Below, piece after piece: positions 46,060 through 49,023 of a stretch of 49,023 nt of DNA (its first letter is position 1; every line of letters starts with the position of its first letter). The stretch comes from Fidelibacterota bacterium. Its GTDB lineage: Bacteria > Pseudomonadota > Alphaproteobacteria > Rhodospirillales > Rhodospirillaceae. The notes beneath the pieces were generated by a model. That model had not been told where the DNA came from and made no database searches. It was given only the letters and a program-made list of their open reading frames with translations. The stretch is from positions 1 through 49,023 of the forward strand of contig CANJRX010000015.1 in NCBI GenBank assembly GCA_947476895.1. The letters are read 5' to 3'. The position numbers and the translations under genes were made by a program.

Positions 46060-46479
46060 TTAAAGCGCAAGCGGATCAGGACCGAAGCGGTTGGGTCCAA
46101 ACGTTCCGCGTTTACAAACCCAGACGATAAAAACGATAAACCCAATGAGGGGGATAAATATAATCAGGCTCCACCAGCCCGAGCGATCGATATCGTGGAA
46201 GCGGCGCACCATGACAGCGAGCGAAGGTACGAACGTGCTGAGGGAAAAGAGCAAGCTCACTACGCCGAATATAGTTTGTAAGCTGGTGCTAAACAGTCCG
46301 AAGACGGCGCCGGTTATCCCGAGGGCCAGGGTAATGGTGAATATAAATAATGCCGGGTACCAATATTCCGCACGCGATGCGCGTCCGTTGAAGACAGCAT
46401 ATTTTTTGTAGAAGAGTTTTACCGCATCATTAAAATCCACGGCGGGGCTTTCATTGTGGTGCAAGACCGTGTCGGTCAT
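46060..46479 (-). CDS. DUF805 family inner-membrane protein
   Basis: This 139-aa protein has about four hydrophobic segments. The DUF805 signatures are the N-terminal FNGRASRAEYWYPALF and the central VRRFHDIDRSGWWSLIIFIP. The function of the family is not established. GGGAGG precedes the ATG by 7 nt. It converges with clpA across the terminator at 46020-46052. Confidence 0.88.
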   Translation of the reverse strand: MTDTVLHHNESPAVDFNDAVKLFYKKYAVFNGRASRAEYWYPALFIFTITLALGITGAVFGLFSTSLQTIFGVVSLLFSLSTFVPSLAVMVRRFHDIDRSGWWSLIIFIPLIGFIVFIVWVCKRGTFGPNRFGPDPLAL

Positions 46480-46557
46480 TGGCGCCTCCCTTAAGGGGTT
46501 TAAGGGAAACGGATGACGCGGGTAGAAGTTGCACTAAATTCTAGCGGACGGTGTTAT

Positions 46558-48627
46558 TCACGCCGGCTTCTTGAAAAGTGCGCTAAAAGCGGCCGGGTCC
46601 ACGGGTTTGCTGAACAGATAGCCCTGTAGCAGCTCGCACTGGCTGGCTTTCAGAAGATCAGCCTGCTCGTCGGTTTCAACCCCTTCGGCTACCACGTTAA
46701 AGCCCAAACGGTCCGCGAGGGTGATGATAGCGCCCACGATCTGGCCGTCGGCGGCGGTCTTGCCCAGGTCTTTTACGAAGGACCTATCAATCTTCACCAC
46801 GTCGATGGGTAAACGCTTGAGATAGGCGAGGGACGAGTAGCCCGTGCCGAAGTCGTCAATCGAGAGCTTCACGCCCAAGGCGCGCAGATTTCCGAGCGTG
46901 GTAATGGCCTGCTCGATATCGACCGACATCGCACCTTCGGTCAACTCCAGTTCCAAGCTGCCCGGCGGCATTTTGGTTTCGACAATAATGCGCTGAACAA
47001 CGTCAACCAGGTTGCGATCCAAGAACTGTAAAGGCGACAGATTCACCGACACACTTTTGATAGGTGTGCCTTCAGCCTGCCAGCGTACAAACTGATTGCA
47101 GGCCTCGCGCAAGGTCCATTCGCCGATGGCAGTGATCAGGCCGCATTCTTCGGCCAGCGAGATGAACGAACCCGGCGGCACAAAACCCTTTTCGGGATGC
47201 TGCCAGCGTACCAGCGCTTCGGCGCCGAGAATCTCGTGCGTCGTAGAGTCCACCTTCGGCTGGTAATAGAGCACGAATTCCTGGCGGGCGAGGGCGCGGC
47301 GCAAATCGTTTTCAATGTCGAGGCGCTCTTCGGCGACCGACAGCATGTGCGGTTCGAACACCACAACGGGCCGCGCCTTATTCTGCTTGGCGGCGTACAT
47401 GGCCATATCGGCATTGCGCACCAAAAGGTCGGCGGTGTTGCCGTCGTTGGGATAATGCGCGACGCCGATGGACGGCAGACAGTAAATCTCGCGGCCGCTG
47501 ATCACAAAGGGATCGGCGAAGTTATAAAGAATCTTGTGCGCGAGGTTGGAACCCGCCTTGGGATAGGTGAGGTCCGAGGCGCCGATGATGAATTCATCGC
47601 CCCCTAAACGGCCGACAACATCCGAAAGCCGTGTGGAGGCGCGCAAGCGTTTTGCGACAAGCCGCAGCAACTCGTCGCCGGCCTGATGGCCCATGCCGTC
47701 GTTCACTTGCTTGAAGCCATTGAGATCGAGATAGAGCACGGCAAGGCCGCTCTTCTGGCGTTGCGCAAGCAGGATAGCCTGCTCAAGGCGCTCGGTCGCA
47801 AGCCAGCGGTTGGGAAGTTGCGTCAACAAATCATAGTTCGCCTGATGGCGAATGCGCTGTTCTTGTTTCTTACGGAAACTAATGTCGGAACAGGTGACGA
47901 TGAAGTGCCCCGGCGCATCACCGCTGCCGTCGACAGCCGCGAGCGAAAGAGCTGCAACAAACGGTGAGCCGTTCAAACGCCGGCAGGTCGCTTCACCCGA
48001 CCAATGACCGCGCGCGTTCAGCTCCGCCCACACCGACGGCAGAAAAGTTTTTTCGTGATAGCCGGGTGCCAGAATGTCGAGCTTGGTGCCAACGAGTTCT
48101 TCGGCAGAGAAAGAGGTGATCGCTTCATACGCCGGATTGACGGCTTTAATGGTGAGGCTGCGATCAACGATCAGAATGCCATCGCCGACGCTGTCGAAAA
48201 CTTTCGCAAGCAGTTTGATTTGTTCTTCGTCGGATTTGCGGCGGGTAATGTCTTCGACAGTACCTTCGTAGAACATGATGCTGCCGTCGCTGCCGCGAAC
48301 GCAGCGCGCGTTTTCCGTGATCCAGATGACGGAATGATCGGCGCGATAAACCTGGGCTTCGAAGTCTCGCACGACGCCGTCGTCGGACATGATGCGTTTG
48401 AAGTCGTCGCGCCGCGTCGGGTCGACGTACAACTGCCCGGCAATGTCGGTGAGACCTTTGATCAGATCTTCTGTCGTGTCGTAGCCGTAGACTTTTGCAA
48501 GCGCGGGATTGACCCGCAGATAACGGCCTTCGACAGTCGTCTGATAGATACCTTCAACGGCATTTTCGAAAATACTGCGGTATTGGCTTTCGATGTCTGC
48601 CGTCACGTTTTTTGAAACCTTATTCAA
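46558..48627 (-). CDS. PAS-PAS-GGDEF-EAL cyclic-di-GMP signalling protein
   Basis: This 689-aa cytosolic protein has two PAS domains (about 15-125 and 135-255; YRSIFENAVEGIYQTTVEGR), a GGDEF domain (about 265-420; VVGRLGGDEFIIG with RxxD I-site RLSD five residues before) and an EAL domain (about 430-685; GAEALVRWQHPE, SIDDFGTGYSSLAYLKRLP). Both catalytic signatures are intact, so it could make and break c-di-GMP depending on the PAS input. The TTG at 48627 is 5 nt from GGAGG; the longer frame from 48666 has no such site. Confidence 0.9.
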   Translation of the reverse strand: MNKVSKNVTADIESQYRSIFENAVEGIYQTTVEGRYLRVNPALAKVYGYDTTEDLIKGLTDIAGQLYVDPTRRDDFKRIMSDDGVVRDFEAQVYRADHSVIWITENARCVRGSDGSIMFYEGTVEDITRRKSDEEQIKLLAKVFDSVGDGILIVDRSLTIKAVNPAYEAITSFSAEELVGTKLDILAPGYHEKTFLPSVWAELNARGHWSGEATCRRLNGSPFVAALSLAAVDGSGDAPGHFIVTCSDISFRKKQEQRIRHQANYDLLTQLPNRWLATERLEQAILLAQRQKSGLAVLYLDLNGFKQVNDGMGHQAGDELLRLVAKRLRASTRLSDVVGRLGGDEFIIGASDLTYPKAGSNLAHKILYNFADPFVISGREIYCLPSIGVAHYPNDGNTADLLVRNADMAMYAAKQNKARPVVVFEPHMLSVAEERLDIENDLRRALARQEFVLYYQPKVDSTTHEILGAEALVRWQHPEKGFVPPGSFISLAEECGLITAIGEWTLREACNQFVRWQAEGTPIKSVSVNLSPLQFLDRNLVDVVQRIIVETKMPPGSLELELTEGAMSVDIEQAITTLGNLRALGVKLSIDDFGTGYSSLAYLKRLPIDVVKIDRSFVKDLGKTAADGQIVGAIITLADRLGFNVVAEGVETDEQADLLKASQCELLQGYLFSKPVDPAAFSALFKKPA

Positions 48628-48844
48628 CAAAACCTCCGTCCGGTGCGGCCTCCCAGCCCGCGGCACGGTTCACGTTATAATACTCATCTCCCTCGGCATC
48701 CAAAATCATAAGTAGCAGAAGCTTTCAGCAATCTGTCATCAAAACTAGCATCACGATTGTATCAGTGCGAGTCCCAACTAACGACTTTAAGCTTTTATTT
48801 ACAGGCCTTCGTGACTGATTCACCTTTGTGAAAATTAGTTCCGT

Positions 48845-48883
48845 TCAAAATAAAAGGCCCCGCTGGACATGCCAGCGGGGCCT
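48845..48883 (-). terminator. Intrinsic terminator facing the reverse strand
   Basis: A 12-bp perfect GC-rich stem (48855-48866 with 48872-48883) has a 5-nt loop and, read on the reverse strand, runs into TTTTATTTT. It would end transcripts from the reverse-strand gene at the right edge of the window. Confidence 0.8.
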
Positions 48884-48892
48884 GCTCCGATA

Positions 48893-48940
48893 GAACACGT
48901 CCCGGAAAAGTGGGAACCGGTTTTCCGGTCGGACGTGTTC
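48893..48940. repeat. REP-like nested inverted repeat
   Basis: Outer arms GAACACGTCC (48893-48902) and GGACGTGTTC (48931-48940) flank inner arms CCGGAAAA and TTTTCCGG. The core GGAAAAGTGGGAACCGGTTTTCC resembles dispersed palindromic elements common in alphaproteobacterial intergenic regions. One copy is seen in this window. Confidence 0.6.
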
Positions 48941-48965
48941 GTAATTTAGATTAGCGGCCTTCTAT

Positions 48966-48991
48966 CCGGCGCAGTGAATTCACTGCGCCGG
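48966..48991. repeat. Perfect 26-bp palindrome next to glnA stop
   Basis: CCGGCGCAGTGAA and its exact reverse complement meet without a spacer. It lies 8 nt after the glnA stop codon (reverse strand). It has no T-tract, so it may stabilise the 3-prime end rather than terminate. Confidence 0.7.
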
Positions 48992-48999
48992 GAAGGACG

Positions 49000-49023
49000 C
49001 TAGACCGAGTAGTACATTTCGTA
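49000..49023 (-). CDS. glnA: Glutamine synthetase, C-terminal end (partial)
   Basis: Only seven codons and TAG are present on the reverse strand, reading YEMYYSV. This matches the conserved C-terminus of bacterial type I glutamine synthetase (in Escherichia coli the tail is EFELYYSV). The call rests on a very short tail, but a stop followed by a palindrome and terminator supports a gene end here. Confidence 0.6.
   Translation of the reverse strand, partial: YEMYYSV

Larger units (their letters stand above)
48628..48999. other. Intergenic region between the PAS-GGDEF-EAL gene and glnA
   Basis: About 370 nt with no gene. The left part (48628-48844) should hold the promoter of the PAS-GGDEF-EAL gene; no consensus boxes are convincing. 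The right part holds three inverted repeats described separately. Confidence 0.6.

Noticed and set aside
46051-46411. Two + strand frames opposite the DUF805 gene
   Set aside because: The reverse frame carries clear DUF805 motifs and a good ribosome-binding site; the + frames are shadows.

Overview
The window is a chromosomal segment of a free-living alphaproteobacterium. This rests on the tuf/S10/spc/alpha ribosomal supercluster running into secY, adk and rpoA, followed by a Deg protease, rarA, an rluC-type gene, a HAD phosphatase and an ATP12 chaperone, and on a MipZ division ATPase, ClpS next to ClpA, and an outer membrane with TonB-type receptors. I cannot place it below class level. No insertion sequence, prophage, integrase or CRISPR array is visible; the segment looks like vertically inherited core genome with a few accessory genes.

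Layout. 1-14640: end of tuf, then 27 genes on the + strand (S10, L3, L4, L23, L2, S19, L22, S3, L16, L29, S17, L14, L24, L5, S14, S8, L6, L18, S5, L30, L15, secY, adk, S13, S11, rpoA, L17), closed by an intrinsic terminator. A good sigma70-type promoter lies between adk and rpsM, and strong hairpins sit between tuf and rpsJ and between rpsK and rpoA. 14742-22141: a tightly coupled run (Deg protease, RarA, RluC-like synthase, HAD phosphatase, AsmA, ATP12); four consecutive junctions are 4-nt stop/start overlaps. 22151-26252: mostly reverse strand, with a tiny basic ORF, yciB, a TonB-dependent receptor and lipB, plus acylphosphatase on the + strand. 26371-28707: tRNA-Leu(GAG) with its terminator, the Mg2+ channel MgtE, and an Hpt-like protein without the phospho-accepting histidine. 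28694-31146 (reverse): a secreted GH114-like protein whose two half-barrels appear in swapped order, coupled to an L-2-hydroxyglutarate-oxidase-like flavoenzyme.

31237-32528: mipZ overlapping a membrane-anchored J-domain gene. 32639-36259: galU, ugd and a phosphomannomutase/phosphoglucomutase, which together make UDP-glucose, UDP-glucuronate and hexose-1-phosphates for surface polysaccharide. 36372-41358: two tandem paralogous outer-membrane receptor-like barrels, each preceded by the same 44-nt element, then a family-61-type glycosyltransferase. 41369-42778 (reverse): a D,D-carboxypeptidase with a SPOR domain. 43281-46019: clpS-clpA, the N-degron proteolysis pair, ending at a near-perfect terminator. 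46060-48627 (reverse): a DUF805 membrane protein and a PAS-PAS-GGDEF-EAL protein. The window ends in the last codons of a reverse-strand gene that reads as glutamine synthetase, behind three stacked inverted repeats.

The observations most worth following up are the apparent circular permutation in the GH114-like protein (28694-30052), the His-less Hpt-like protein (28213-28707), the duplicated upstream element of the tandem receptors, and the long Gly/Arg-rich tail on ribosomal protein S5.
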